Source: Hyphomicrobiaceae bacterium (GTDB lineage: Bacteria; Pseudomonadota; Alphaproteobacteria; Rhizobiales; Hyphomicrobiaceae). From it: DNA of 64,000 bases. The DNA lies in contig JALHMC010000012.1 of NCBI GenBank assembly GCA_022844225.1, forward strand, positions 25,992 to 89,991, in the 5' to 3' direction. Under the pieces are notes generated by a model that was not told the origin of the DNA, ran no database searches, and was given only the letters and a program-made list of their open reading frames with translations. Positions within the stretch are counted from its first letter, which is position 1. The number at the start of each line of letters is the position of its first letter. The translations under genes were made by a program, and so were the position numbers. Below, piece after piece: positions 43,589 through 52,418 of the stretch.

Positions 43589-43978
43589 TCAATCGTCGAT
43601 CTTCGCCCACCACAGGGAATGCTTCTCCATGCGGCCGTGATACTTGCGGAGCGGCGGGCGGAGGACCATCAGGTCCCCTTCGAAGCTGACATCGCGAACC
43701 TGGTCCGAGCCGATGCGGTCCTGGTCGATCGAGGTATCGACGCGTGTGACGAGCTGCTTGCCATCGTACGTGTAGATGCCGCTGTAGAAGCTGCGCTGGC
43801 GCTGCTCGCCTGCGGGGATCTCGGGGCGTCCGTCCATGATCGCGCCCATCATGCGGCCGTTCGCTCCGAGCACGAGACGGCCGATGACGTGTTCTCCGCC
43901 GAACGGGGGCGGCAAAGGCGAGCCGTCCTCGGCCTCGGCCTTGCTGCGGATGAGCTTCCAGGTTCCGGTGATATTCAT
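43589..43978 (-). CDS. Small lipocalin-like (DUF1579/avidin-like barrel) protein
   Basis: 129 aa from ATG 43978 (MNITGTWKLIRSKAEAEDGSP). Beginning with GTWKL and containing repeated strands (HVIGRLVLGANGRMMGAIMDGRP, SFYSGIYTYDGKQLVTRVDTSID, RDVSFEGDLMVLRPP) it matches the lipocalin_5-like family of small beta barrels, which bind hydrophobic ligands or have unknown function. The ORF extension to 44098 lacks support. It may share a transcript with the CMD gene downstream. Confidence 0.75.
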   Translation of the reverse strand: MNITGTWKLIRSKAEAEDGSPLPPPFGGEHVIGRLVLGANGRMMGAIMDGRPEIPAGEQRQRSFYSGIYTYDGKQLVTRVDTSIDQDRIGSDQVRDVSFEGDLMVLRPPLRKYHGRMEKHSLWWAKIDD

Positions 43979-44598
43979 GGGGCACTCTCGTGTCGGGGGG
44001 CGTCTGTGATGACGCCCATGATCGGGACTTCCGAGGGTGAATGTCCAGGCCCGATGAGTCGAGGGGGGCGTGGATCCCCGACCTCCGCCCGCGGTCACGC
44101 GCGCACTGTCTGGGATGACGCCGAGAGAGAATGCGCAGTGTCCTCGTCACGTTGCCGCGCGAGGGTCTGTTTCGAGCAATGCACCTCCACGCCGGATGCC
44201 CCCTGCGGTCATGACTCCGCCGTGACGTGGGCACCGAAGGCACCAGGAGAAAGAGGGGGACGGGGCTCTCGCCGTCCGATGGGTCGCACGTTCAGATGGC
44301 GGCGAGCCGCCCCGTCTTGCCGCTTGCTTTGCCAAACCGCTGCGGGACCGTCGGCAACAGTCCGGCTCACGGCGATCCGTGGCAACGGCCGGCTGGGATG
44401 TGGCAGAGCCTACCTAGGGAGCGTGGCGGCACGCCGGAGCACCTCCGAGGTTCAGGCCCGGCTCATCACCGGAAGCGGCATCCGCACCCACTCGCCAGAC
44501 GCTTCCGGAAGCGCCCCCTCGTGATGCGGACGAGGGGATCGTAACCCAGCCAAAGGGACCGGGGATAAGTCGGCTCGTTCCGTGCACCTTCCGAGCCT
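43979..44598. other. Long intergenic region with nested palindromes
   Basis: 620 bases without a supported gene. At 44500-44513 CGCTTCCGGAAGCG is a perfect 14-base palindrome; CCGGAAGCG at about 44469-44477 could pair with its left half instead. At 44515-44537 CCCCTCGT-gatgcgg-ACGAGGGG is a perfect 8-bp hairpin. These lie about 60-130 bases beyond the amine oxidase stop and may end or stabilise its mRNA. No T-run is seen. Long ORFs here are Arg-rich shadows. Confidence 0.5.
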
Positions 44599-46587
44599 TC
44601 ACACGCAGCAACTGGCCGCGTTTCGCGTCGGAGCGTCGTCGATCATCGGGTTCCTGTCGAAGAAGCCGGATGGCATCAGCTTGAAGCCGCACATGACCAC
44701 GGGCTGCACGGGGAAATCCTCGAGACGCACCGGATGATGCAGGCCGAACACGTGCCAGACGACGATGTCGGTATTCTCGACGGGGCGATCGGCCTCGGTC
44801 CATTGCGGCAGGCCCAGTCCGCCTTCCGACTGGTTGACGTAATCGCCCGCGGGATAGCGCTCGTCGGGGGCGAACGGCGTGACCCAGAGGTGGTTATAGA
44901 TGAAGCCACCGCGCTGGCCCGAGCGGCTGCCAGGGTCGGTGAATGTGGTCACAGTGTGCGTCGGCTCGAGCTTGTAGGCGGTGGGCTTGCCGACCGCGTT
45001 GCGCGTGTCCGGATTGATGATCTTCCAATAGCGCATGGTTGCCGGGTTCGCACGGCGCGCCGCTGCCTTCTCGGTCGCGAGGACAGTCTGCTCCTCGTAG
45101 AAGACATTGCCTTGCGGGTTCTCTGCGCCGAGTGGGGGCACGACGACGTTGCACTCGACCACCGAGTTCGCGGGGCCGTCGACTTCCATGTCGAGCCTTG
45201 CGCAAAACAGGTGCTGGTGGATCTGGCCCATCACACCGGGCATCACCTCGCTGCCATACTTGCTCGGTTTTCCCGGCTCGCACCCGACCGTATTGATGAT
45301 GCCGGTGGCCTTCATCTCGAACTCGATGCCGCCATGCTGATAGAGGTACCAGTACGAGGCGTACTCGTAGTTGCCGACGGTCGAGATCGAGGAGATCACG
45401 AGGCGGCGCAGGCGGCGGACCTCAGCCACGTCCGTGCGCCAATCCCAGTGCTTCCAGCCGAGGCCTTGGTCTTCCTCGTGGATGCAGATGGCGTTCTCTA
45501 TTTTGACGGGTGTGCCGTCGATGCCGTTCACCCAGGCGTCCATGTAGTGGATGGCGCCGAGGCAATCGCAGCCGAGCTTGAGCGAGTTGGCGAGCTTGCC
45601 AAGGCCGTACTCGCCGATATCGAACACGTTTTTCCGGTAGTGCGCGCGCTCCGGGCTGCCGTAGGGTACGACCATCTCGGCGATCGAGGCGCGGTGCATG
45701 ATTTTGCGACGAGCGCCATCCACCGAATGGCCGATGTCGTGCAGGATGAGCCCTTCGCGGCTATTGAAGCCGACGAGCACATCCCAACCCATCCAGCGCA
45801 GGCGCCGGCCTTCGACCGCGAAGCTCGGCCCGTCCGGCTGCACGATGTCGAGAACCTTGCCCGATGACGTGAACCGTTCCTTGAAGCGGGCATCGTACTC
45901 GTTTCGCGTCATGGGTACGGGCAGCGGGTCGCGCCCCTCGTAATGATCGTCGACGCGCAGCACCTCCATGCTGTCGATATCGACGACCGCGTTCACGCCC
46001 TCGATCGGGTGGGCGTAGTAGTTGCTGTCGGGGCGCGTTCGCAGCCATGAAAAGGTGTGCGACAGCCGCCGACCTTCCTCGCCGGGAATGTCGAACGAGC
46101 CAGCGGACCATGGGTCGACGCAGACCATGCTCACGTCATCGATGCCGCGCCGCCTGCAGGCCGCGATGAATCGCGGGTCGGCCTTGACGGCCTGCTCCAC
46201 CTCGAGGAACTCCTCGAGCATGATCATTGGCCGAGCGGCCGGAAGATCCCGCGATGCGAGGATGCGGCCCTGGTCCAGCGACAGGACACCTTCGGTGACG
46301 CCGATGCGGCCGCGACGGAAAATGGCGAACCGGGCCTGCCGGTCAAATGCGTCGCCCGGTTTCCAATAGCGGAGAAGGGCCTTATCGGGCTCGGCGATCT
46401 CGATGCGCTCGAAGCGCACCGGCTCGGTCTTGGCGAAGGCCTCGTTGATGATGGCGGCTGCGCGGCTGAGTTCACCGCCGTCGAGAGGATCGAGCGGGTG
46501 GCGGACTTGCGATGAACCGGCCGACGTGTGGCAACACGTGTTGTCCGATGGAGGCGAAGGATTGAGGTCGTCGCGTGCCGCTGCCAT
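44599..46587 (-). CDS. Copper amine oxidase (TPQ-dependent primary-amine oxidase)
   Basis: 662 aa from ATG 46587, with GAGGA upstream. It oxidises primary amines to aldehydes, ammonia and hydrogen peroxide. The topaquinone precursor is the first Tyr of GNYEYASYW, the catalytic base Asp is in FDIGEYGLG, and copper ligands are the two His of IHQHLFCARLDM plus GLHHPVRLEDFPVQP. N2/N3 and catalytic domains are all present. No signal peptide is evident, so it may be cytosolic, as in Arthrobacter-type enzymes. The enolase-superfamily gene lies 172 bases upstream on the same strand. Substrate (phenethylamine, tyramine or other) is unknown. Confidence 0.95.
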   Translation of the reverse strand: MAAARDDLNPSPPSDNTCCHTSAGSSQVRHPLDPLDGGELSRAAAIINEAFAKTEPVRFERIEIAEPDKALLRYWKPGDAFDRQARFAIFRRGRIGVTEGVLSLDQGRILASRDLPAARPMIMLEEFLEVEQAVKADPRFIAACRRRGIDDVSMVCVDPWSAGSFDIPGEEGRRLSHTFSWLRTRPDSNYYAHPIEGVNAVVDIDSMEVLRVDDHYEGRDPLPVPMTRNEYDARFKERFTSSGKVLDIVQPDGPSFAVEGRRLRWMGWDVLVGFNSREGLILHDIGHSVDGARRKIMHRASIAEMVVPYGSPERAHYRKNVFDIGEYGLGKLANSLKLGCDCLGAIHYMDAWVNGIDGTPVKIENAICIHEEDQGLGWKHWDWRTDVAEVRRLRRLVISSISTVGNYEYASYWYLYQHGGIEFEMKATGIINTVGCEPGKPSKYGSEVMPGVMGQIHQHLFCARLDMEVDGPANSVVECNVVVPPLGAENPQGNVFYEEQTVLATEKAAARRANPATMRYWKIINPDTRNAVGKPTAYKLEPTHTVTTFTDPGSRSGQRGGFIYNHLWVTPFAPDERYPAGDYVNQSEGGLGLPQWTEADRPVENTDIVVWHVFGLHHPVRLEDFPVQPVVMCGFKLMPSGFFDRNPMIDDAPTRNAASCCV

Positions 46588-46759
46588 GGCGTCCTCGTCG
46601 TGTGCTTGGTTGAAGCACAAACAGTGGACCGGCTCATGGCGAGAGGCAACAGGCAGCTCCCGGCACGTTGCCGGGAGTTCGGGCATCGGCAGACGGGGAT
46701 AGGTGCGGCGGAACGGATGCCTCAATGCAACATCAGGCCCGCCAAACCTGGAAAGTGTC

Positions 46760-47932
46760 TCAGAAGACGAACTCCGGCCCCGGCAGGTACTTGAACTTGT
46801 CCAACGCATCGGCGCGGAGGGTGAAGCCGAGACCGGGGCGGTCCGGTGCGTGGACGGTGCCGTCGGGGCGGATATCGAAGGGCTCGTTCAACAGCTCCCA
46901 CATCATCGGCATGTAGCCCTGCGTCACCTCGAGGATGTGGCAGTTGGGCGACGACATCGCCGTGTGGATCGACGCGGCGAACAGGATGCCGCTGCCCCAG
47001 GCGTGCGGCGCGAGGCGGACGCCATAGGTCGACGTGAGCGCTGCGATGCGGCGGATCTCGGTGAGGCCGCCGGCGCGGGCAACATCGGGTTGCGCGATAT
47101 CGAGGGCGCGCTTCTCCAGCAGATCGGCGAAGTCGAAGCGGGTGAACTCGCGCTCGCCCGACGCGATGGGGATTGTGGTGGCGCGACGCACTTCGGCCTG
47201 GCCGGCGTGATCGTCGGGCGTCACCGGCTCCTCGAACCAGGCGATGTCGTAGGGCTCCAACGCCTTGGCCAGCTTGATCGCCACCGCGACCTCGAGCGAG
47301 CCGTGGGCATCGACCATCAGCTCGACTTTCGGGCCAATGCCGCGACGGGCGGCCTCGACGCGCTTGAGGCATTTCTCAATGGAGAAACCGTCGCGACCAA
47401 CGACGCGCATCTTGCAGGCCGTAAAGCCTTTCGACGCATAACCTCCGAGTTCAGCTTCTGCCTCGTCGCCCGGTGCCCAGCCGCCGCTGGCGTAGCCGCG
47501 CACCGACGATCTCACCGCGCCCAGCGCCTGATAGAGCGGAATGCCGAGCGCCTGTGCCTTCACGTCCCACACGGCGATATCAACGCCGGCAATCGCCTCC
47601 ATCGCCATGCCGCGGCGGCGGCTCTCGTCGGCCTGAGTTACGCCGCGTGCGAGTGCGGGCTCGGCGCGCGAGCCGTTGTACATCTTCTCGAAGATCAACT
47701 CGGAGAACAGCGGGTTCTCGCCCTCGACCTCGGGGGCCAGCTCGTGCTCGACGATGGCTTTGACCACGGGTGGCGAGCCGAGCGCGGCGCCGATGCCGAC
47801 GAGGCCGTTGTCCGTCTCGACGCGGATCAACGTGGCGTCGCTTTTCACCTTGGTTCCGAGGTCGGTGCGGTGACGCTTCTCGACTGGAACAGGGACCGAC
47901 ATGGGAATGGCGGAAACCTTGGTGATCTTCAT
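46760..47932 (-). CDS. Mandelate racemase/muconate-lactonizing enolase-superfamily enzyme
   Basis: 390 aa from ATG 47932, AAGGAG upstream. The capping domain begins MKITKVSAIPMSVPVPVEKRHRTD. Barrel residues are: CKMRVVGRD (K-x-R), metal ligands in LMVDAHGS, WFEEPV and ASGERE, then QPDVARAGGLTE, and the base His in RLAPHAWGSG. This pattern is the mandelate racemase or sugar-acid dehydratase subgroup rather than MLE. The reaction would be alpha-proton abstraction from a carboxylate. It is divergent from the dienelactone-hydrolase gene and upstream of the copper amine oxidase. Confidence 0.92.
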   Translation of the reverse strand: MKITKVSAIPMSVPVPVEKRHRTDLGTKVKSDATLIRVETDNGLVGIGAALGSPPVVKAIVEHELAPEVEGENPLFSELIFEKMYNGSRAEPALARGVTQADESRRRGMAMEAIAGVDIAVWDVKAQALGIPLYQALGAVRSSVRGYASGGWAPGDEAEAELGGYASKGFTACKMRVVGRDGFSIEKCLKRVEAARRGIGPKVELMVDAHGSLEVAVAIKLAKALEPYDIAWFEEPVTPDDHAGQAEVRRATTIPIASGEREFTRFDFADLLEKRALDIAQPDVARAGGLTEIRRIAALTSTYGVRLAPHAWGSGILFAASIHTAMSSPNCHILEVTQGYMPMMWELLNEPFDIRPDGTVHAPDRPGLGFTLRADALDKFKYLPGPEFVF

Positions 47933-48186
47933 CGGGTGCTCCTTGGTTGCGCGAGGCGACTCCCCTGCGGGGAGCCGGCCGCCTCGCGCGTGGACTGCCG
48001 CGCGCGGTTCGGCGTTGCGCCTCGTGTGCGATCCAGAGAATACTAGGCACGCGACAAGCCGAACCGCAAAGACACCGATACCGAACACCACCGCGAGACG
48101 CGCAGGACGTCGATCCATCGCTGCCCTGCACCGTGCGGTCCCACTCTTTCAACGGCCTCGAAGTCACGCGTCCAAGGAGGAACCCA

Positions 48187-48936
48187 ATGTCATTCTATCG
48201 CGGCATGACCTGCGCCAATGTCACCATCAAGGGCGACGGCGGCACGCCGATCACTGCCTACACCGCCAAGCCCGAGGGTAAGGGCCCGTTCCCCGGCGTG
48301 GTGCTGATCCACCACCTCCCCGGCTGGAGCGAGTACTACATCGAGACCACGCGGCGCTTCGCACACCACGGCTTCCTGGCGATCTGCGCCAACCTCTACG
48401 AGCGGGCTGGCGCCGGCAACCCGGACGACGTGGCCGCCAAGGTGCGCGCCGACGGCGGCATTCCCGACGCGCAGATGGTCGGCGACACGGCCGCGGCCGT
48501 CGCCTGGATGCGCGCGCAGCCGGAGCACAACGGCAAGGTCGGCCTGATCGGCTCGTGCTCGGGTGGCCGTCACGCCTTCATCTACGGCTGCCAACGCAAG
48601 GACGTCGACGCGATCGTCGAACAATGGGGCGGCCGCGTCGTGATGGGCGCGGAAGAACTCAACGCCAAGACACCGAAGGCGCCGATCGAGATGACGGCCG
48701 GGCTTTCTGCGCCGCTGCTCGGCATTTTCGGCAACGATGATCGCGCACCGTCGCCGGAGCAGGTGGACCAGCACGAGGCCGAGCTGAAGAAGGCCGGCAA
48801 GTCGTACGAGTTCCACCGCTACGACGGCGCCGGCCACGGCTTCACGTACTGGCACCGTCCGCTCTACCGGCCGGAAGCCGCAATGGACAGCTGGGGCAAG
48901 GTGTTCGCGTTCTTCGGCAAGCATCTCGCGAAGTAA
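48187..48936 (+). CDS. Dienelactone hydrolase-family protein
   Basis: 249 aa from ATG 48187, with a strong AAGGAGG. The alpha/beta hydrolase fold has a Cys nucleophile in IGSCSGGRHAF, Asp in FGNDDRAPSPEQV and His in GAGHGFTYW, the Cys-Asp-His triad of dienelactone hydrolases. Family members hydrolyse dienelactone to maleylacetate or act on other esters. An iron-ADH/maleylacetate-reductase-like gene is in the window but 14 kb away, so linkage is not shown. The DUF6295 gene follows after 10 bases. Confidence 0.92.
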   Translation: MSFYRGMTCANVTIKGDGGTPITAYTAKPEGKGPFPGVVLIHHLPGWSEYYIETTRRFAHHGFLAICANLYERAGAGNPDDVAAKVRADGGIPDAQMVGDTAAAVAWMRAQPEHNGKVGLIGSCSGGRHAFIYGCQRKDVDAIVEQWGGRVVMGAEELNAKTPKAPIEMTAGLSAPLLGIFGNDDRAPSPEQVDQHEAELKKAGKSYEFHRYDGAGHGFTYWHRPLYRPEAAMDSWGKVFAFFGKHLAK

Positions 48937-48946
48937 GGAGCGCCCC

Positions 48947-49264
48947 ATGTGCACATCGATCGTCGAGGTGGTGCGCGCGGAGGGCATGGCGAAGCGTGGC
49001 GAGGACTGGTTCGAGGTAAACCAGTCCGTCGTCGCCTACGATCATGCGCGCCACGCCAACCTGGGTGACGTGATCACCCTCGACTTCACCAACACCGAGA
49101 TGGAGCCCGGCGCACGGGCGGCGGTGGAGCTGACGCTGGAAACGGCGAAGGAGCTGCGCGCGGCCTTGGACCGCGCCATCGCCGCTGCCGAGGAAGAGGA
49201 GGCGGAGCTCGCCGAGCGCGGTGCGCCGGCGGGGAGAGGGGTGAGGTTGGTGCGGGTGGCGTAG
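48947..49264 (+). CDS. DUF6295-like small protein
   Basis: 105 aa. The N terminus MCTSIVEVVRAEGMAKRGEDWFEVNQSVVAYDHARHANLGDVITLDFTNTEMEPGARAAVELTLETAKEL matches the DUF6295 pattern as I recall it (MCTxI, VVAYDH, LDFTN, ARAAVEL). A charged Glu/Ala tail follows. Function is unknown. It is only 10 bases from the dienelactone hydrolase stop, so the two are very probably one transcript and may share a pathway. Confidence 0.75.
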   Translation: MCTSIVEVVRAEGMAKRGEDWFEVNQSVVAYDHARHANLGDVITLDFTNTEMEPGARAAVELTLETAKELRAALDRAIAAAEEEEAELAERGAPAGRGVRLVRVA

Positions 49265-49588
49265 CGACTGCGCCGAGCGTCGAGATTTACAGCCTGAAGG
49301 TTCGCGGCTGTTTTGCGGAGGAAGCCGACCTCCGAGTTGCCGACCAATCTCGCCGACGATTTGATCTAGCCAATTGCCGCTTGGCCCCCGGAACCGGCCA
49401 TAGCTTGGGCGGCCCGGCCCCAATCGTGTATTGCCGCGCTGGTCATGGCCATCGGACGCAGCGCCGCAATCGCTAGTGACAAGGAACTTCCTTGACGAAC
49501 AAGGGGCGCGGTAGGCTTAGCGGCGCCTGTGAAATCCGTTTGAGGTTGCGTGGCTACGTTCGTCGAGACAATGAAGCGGGAGCCTACC
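49265..49588. other. Intergenic, no gene supported
   Basis: 324 bases between DUF6295 and the cupin gene. A minus-strand ORF (49366..49632) has no RBS or domain. I see nothing else in it. Confidence 0.5.
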
Positions 49589-49948
49589 ATGCCAGTTGTC
49601 AACATTGCAGATGTACCCAGCGAACCCTTCAAAGGCGGCGCTGGCTATCAAACGATTGTCGGCGACCAACAGGGATCAACGCCTATACGCGTTGGGGTGC
49701 AGACCTCCCCGCCCGGCTACCAAACGGCCCGGCACTCTCATCCCTACATGGAAACGGTAACGGTGCTGGAGGGCGAAGGCGAGGCTTGGTTGGACGGCTC
49801 TACCGAGGTGGTGCAGTTGCTGCCGGGAACGACCCTTGTGTTCGCCGCAAACCAGCAACATTGGTTCCGGGCGACGGGTTCGAAGCCCCTCGTAACACTG
49901 GGCGTTCACGCGTCACCGCATCGAATTGTCAATGTGCATGGAGGATGA
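49589..49948 (+). CDS. Cupin-domain protein, cytosolic
   Basis: 119 aa from ATG 49589 (MPVVNIADVPSEPFKGGAGYQ), with GGGAG upstream; the GTG at 49550 is less likely. The single cupin barrel has motif 1 PPGYQTARHSHPYMETVTVLEGEGEAWLDG with the metal-binding His/His/Glu and motif 2 GTTLVFAANQQHWFRATG with His. It should bind a divalent metal and may be an isomerase, dioxygenase or sensor domain. The neighbours do not explain it. Flanking DNA has a lower GC content than average. Confidence 0.85.
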   Translation: MPVVNIADVPSEPFKGGAGYQTIVGDQQGSTPIRVGVQTSPPGYQTARHSHPYMETVTVLEGEGEAWLDGSTEVVQLLPGTTLVFAANQQHWFRATGSKPLVTLGVHASPHRIVNVHGG

Positions 49949-50167
49949 GGCCAACGGGACCGCAGACGCGACAATAGTGTTGGCATTCACGCGCACGCAT
50001 CGACGGTCGAGACGCGGAGATTGCGGGCGTCAAAGCACCATCATGATCCAGCAAATGATGATTAACCGAACGCGATCGTTCAACCTCCGACTGCGGACAC
50101 TTTCTGGCTTGCGCTCTGGAAAGCAACTTGGCGATAGTTCTCTCATCGGCAGTGGGACACAAGTGGA

Positions 50168-50881
50168 ATGCGTGGAATTTGTCGCAGGTGCTACAGCGGT
50201 CTTCTGATCGGGCTAGTCTCAGTGTGGATGATGATGGCGGCGGCCTTACCCTCTCACGGGAAGTCAACCGCATGTCCCGATGCGAACGCCGAGGTTGAGG
50301 CGACTGAGAAAGAGCCCGTCGCACTCGTCTGCCAAGCGGCAAAGGATGCGGCTGCGACTCTCGCCGCCTGTGGCGTTCAGCAAACAAAACGCATCAAGAT
50401 CCGCATTGCAGTCGCCGCCGACGTCTCTCCCATAGATCAGAGTTACGGCTGCTATGACCAGACCACTGGCCTCATAACGTTGGCTGGGTTTGCTGCGTGC
50501 GCGCAGCGCTTGAGAGGCGACGAGAGTCGAGCGCACATAGATCCAGTTGAATACTATCGAAGCGTCGTGATCCACGAGGTAACGCACAGTATTATTCTTG
50601 CGCACGCGGCTAGCGAACAACTCTCGCGGGCGGCCCACGAATATCTTGCATACGCATTGCAAATCGATGCTCTTTCGGAAAATGCGAAGGCAGAATTGTT
50701 AAAGCCCTATAGGGAAAGCAGTGCTTTGCGCACTGTCATGCCTGACGAGATAATGCTTCACATGAACCCATCCGCCTTTGGCGCGATGTCATACATTCAT
50801 TTCAAGATGCTGGGTGAGCGATGCGATGGCATCAAGCGGATACTGAACGGCGAGATCGTGTTTACGAGACCCTATGAGTGA
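50168..50881 (+). CDS. Exported HExxH (zincin-like) protein of unknown function, DUF6639-like
   Basis: 237 aa with a signal peptide (GLLIGLVSVWMMMAAALPSHG). The central VVIHEVTHSIILAHAAS gives HExxH, and AAHEYLAYALQID about 22 residues later supplies a candidate third ligand (Glu), a gluzincin-like arrangement. Four to six cysteines (CPDAN, LVCQAAK, AACGV, GCYDQ, FAACAQ) suggest disulfides. I recall a DUF6639 family with this pattern but cannot verify it. Codon use is less GC-rich than neighbours, suggesting transfer. It may be a periplasmic peptidase or an inactive scaffold. Confidence 0.72.
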   Translation: MRGICRRCYSGLLIGLVSVWMMMAAALPSHGKSTACPDANAEVEATEKEPVALVCQAAKDAAATLAACGVQQTKRIKIRIAVAADVSPIDQSYGCYDQTTGLITLAGFAACAQRLRGDESRAHIDPVEYYRSVVIHEVTHSIILAHAASEQLSRAAHEYLAYALQIDALSENAKAELLKPYRESSALRTVMPDEIMLHMNPSAFGAMSYIHFKMLGERCDGIKRILNGEIVFTRPYE

Positions 50882-51341
50882 TAGGCTCGTAAGTAGCCGT
50901 CGAGCGAAGTGACGCTAGCCTGCAGCGACGGGACGTGGCTGTGGCGAGATCGGCCCTTGCTCTGTGAAGTCCGACAGAACCAAGCTTGCTTCACACTTTA
51001 ATCTGCCAAAGTCACGACGGGCCGTCATGCGAAGGGCAAGGCCTGAACGCGGAGACGTTAGGCTCGGCAAGGATCGTCACCGAGAGCTTGACGGAAAGCC
51101 CGGAATTAGAGAGCAGCCCGGGTCATTTCTGACGCGCGCCAACCGTATGAGGGTCGAAGTGATCCGATACCGTCCGACCAGACGGCGCGACGGCGATGAA
51201 ACTCGCACACTCCATGGTGCCGACGCGATACCCCCGATAGTGACCTTGCCTGCGACGGCCGTGGACGCTTCTGGCGCCACGTCCTCTACAGCCGCTTCTG
51301 TATAATTTCCCCCTTCACTTATCCTTTCCGCTCCAGCCCAC
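50882..51341. other. Intergenic, no gene supported
   Basis: 460 bases of lower-GC DNA after the HExxH gene. ORF 50964..51305 has no RBS or domain. I see no promoter or repeat that I can name. Confidence 0.45.
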
Positions 51342-51476
51342 TCACCACATCACCTTCGCCCCCAGCCCCGCGATCGCCGGATCGGCTGTCACGACCGTCA
51401 AGCGTTCGGTGAGGGCTTGGCCGACGATCATGCGGTCGAAGGGGTCTTTGTGGAGGCTTGGCGGCTCTGCCCACGG
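51342..51476 (-). pseudogene. Remnant of a VapC-type PIN toxin gene (C-terminal part only)
   Basis: Reading the minus strand down to the TGA at 51344-51342 gives LHKDPFDRMIVGQALTERL, then TVVTADPAIAGLGAKVMW. This is the C terminus of PIN-domain toxins: the H-x-D-PFDR-x-I-x-QA helix and the VTAD metal-binding strand. Upstream the frame stops after eight more codons (TGA at 51479-51477), and the DNA there is the leader of the CoA-transferase gene, so the N-terminal two thirds and any antitoxin are gone. It is not in the ORF track because no start remains. Confidence 0.78.
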
Positions 51477-51562
51477 TCAACGTCGGTTGCCTTCGCCGCC
51501 GAACCGGGCACAATGGGCCGGGACAACCGCAGCAACTCGCACCAACGCTTCGCAGAGACACG

Positions 51563-52264
51563 ATGGCCATCAACAAGATCGTTCAATCCATGGCCGACGC
51601 CATGGCGGGTATCAAGGACGGATCGACCGTGCTGGTCGCCGGTTTCGGCGCCGTCGGGCAGCCGAACCAGCTGATCGACGCGCTGACCGAGCAGGGCGCC
51701 ACGGACCTCACCGTCGTCTGCAACAACGCCGGCACGGGTCGCAAGGGCCTCGCGGGCCTGATGGCGGCGGGACGCGTGCGGAAGATCATCTGCTCGTTCC
51801 CGCGCTCGGCCGGGTCGGTGGTGTTCGAGGAACTGCAAGCGGCCGGCAAGCTCGAGCTGGAGCTGGTGGCGCAGGGCACGATGGCCGAGCGCATGCGGGC
51901 GGGCGGCGCCGGCATCCCGGCGTTCTACACGGCCACCGCCTATGGCACCTACATTGGCGAGGGCAAGGAAGTGCGGGAGTTCAACGGCCGCAAGTACATC
52001 ATGGAGGAGGCGATCAAGGCCGACGTGGCGTTGATCGAGGCGTGGCAGGCGGATCGCTGGGGCAACCTGCGCTACCGGACCAGCGCGCGGAACTTCAACC
52101 CCGTGATGGCGACGGCCGCGGACCTCACCATCTGCCAGACGCAGCATATCGTGGAGCTGGGTGCGCTCGGGCCGGACGACATCCACACGCCCGGCATCTA
52201 TGTCGACCGCGTGATCCACGTGCCCTACGGCGACCCGCCGCCGGCAATGAAGAACGAGAGTTGA
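51563..52264 (+). CDS. CoA-transferase subunit A (3-oxoacid CoA-transferase type)
   Basis: 233 aa from ATG 51563. It is the alpha subunit fold of family I CoA-transferases: KIVQSMADAMAGIKDGSTVLVAGFGAVGQPNQLIDALTEQG, TVVCNNAGTGRKGLAGLM, and the CoA-contact region GGAGIPAFYTATAYGTYIGEGKEVREFNGRKYIMEE. It pairs with the subunit B gene 154 bases downstream to exchange CoA between succinyl- or acetyl-CoA and a 3-oxo acid such as 3-oxoadipate or acetoacetate; the exact acid is not evident. The intergenic space contains a palindromic repeat. Confidence 0.94.
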   Translation: MAINKIVQSMADAMAGIKDGSTVLVAGFGAVGQPNQLIDALTEQGATDLTVVCNNAGTGRKGLAGLMAAGRVRKIICSFPRSAGSVVFEELQAAGKLELELVAQGTMAERMRAGGAGIPAFYTATAYGTYIGEGKEVREFNGRKYIMEEAIKADVALIEAWQADRWGNLRYRTSARNFNPVMATAADLTICQTQHIVELGALGPDDIHTPGIYVDRVIHVPYGDPPPAMKNES

Positions 52265-52278
52265 CGCGATAATCGGCC

Positions 52279-52394
52279 GAGTTCCCGGACGGAGCGCGAG
52301 CGAACGCGAAGCGCGAAGATCCGGGATCTTCCCCGGTCGAGATGGGTAAGGCCCCCGGATCTCGACGCACCTGCGGTGCGCTCCGTCCGGGGAC
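52279..52394. repeat. Palindromic intergenic repeat, family 2, copy 2
   Basis: GAGTTCCCGGACG ... GATCCGGGATCTT ... CCCCGGATCTCG ... GTCCGGGGAC, the same order as at 41829-41947. It sits inside the CoA-transferase A/B transcription unit and ends 24 bases before the subunit B ATG. Confidence 0.8.
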
Positions 52395-52418
52395 TCGGAG
52401 AAGAGTGGAGACATCCCG

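Noticed and set aside
44734-45867. 377-aa plus-strand ORF opposite the copper amine oxidase
   Set aside because: Shadow of the amine oxidase gene; no domain and composition of an antisense frame.
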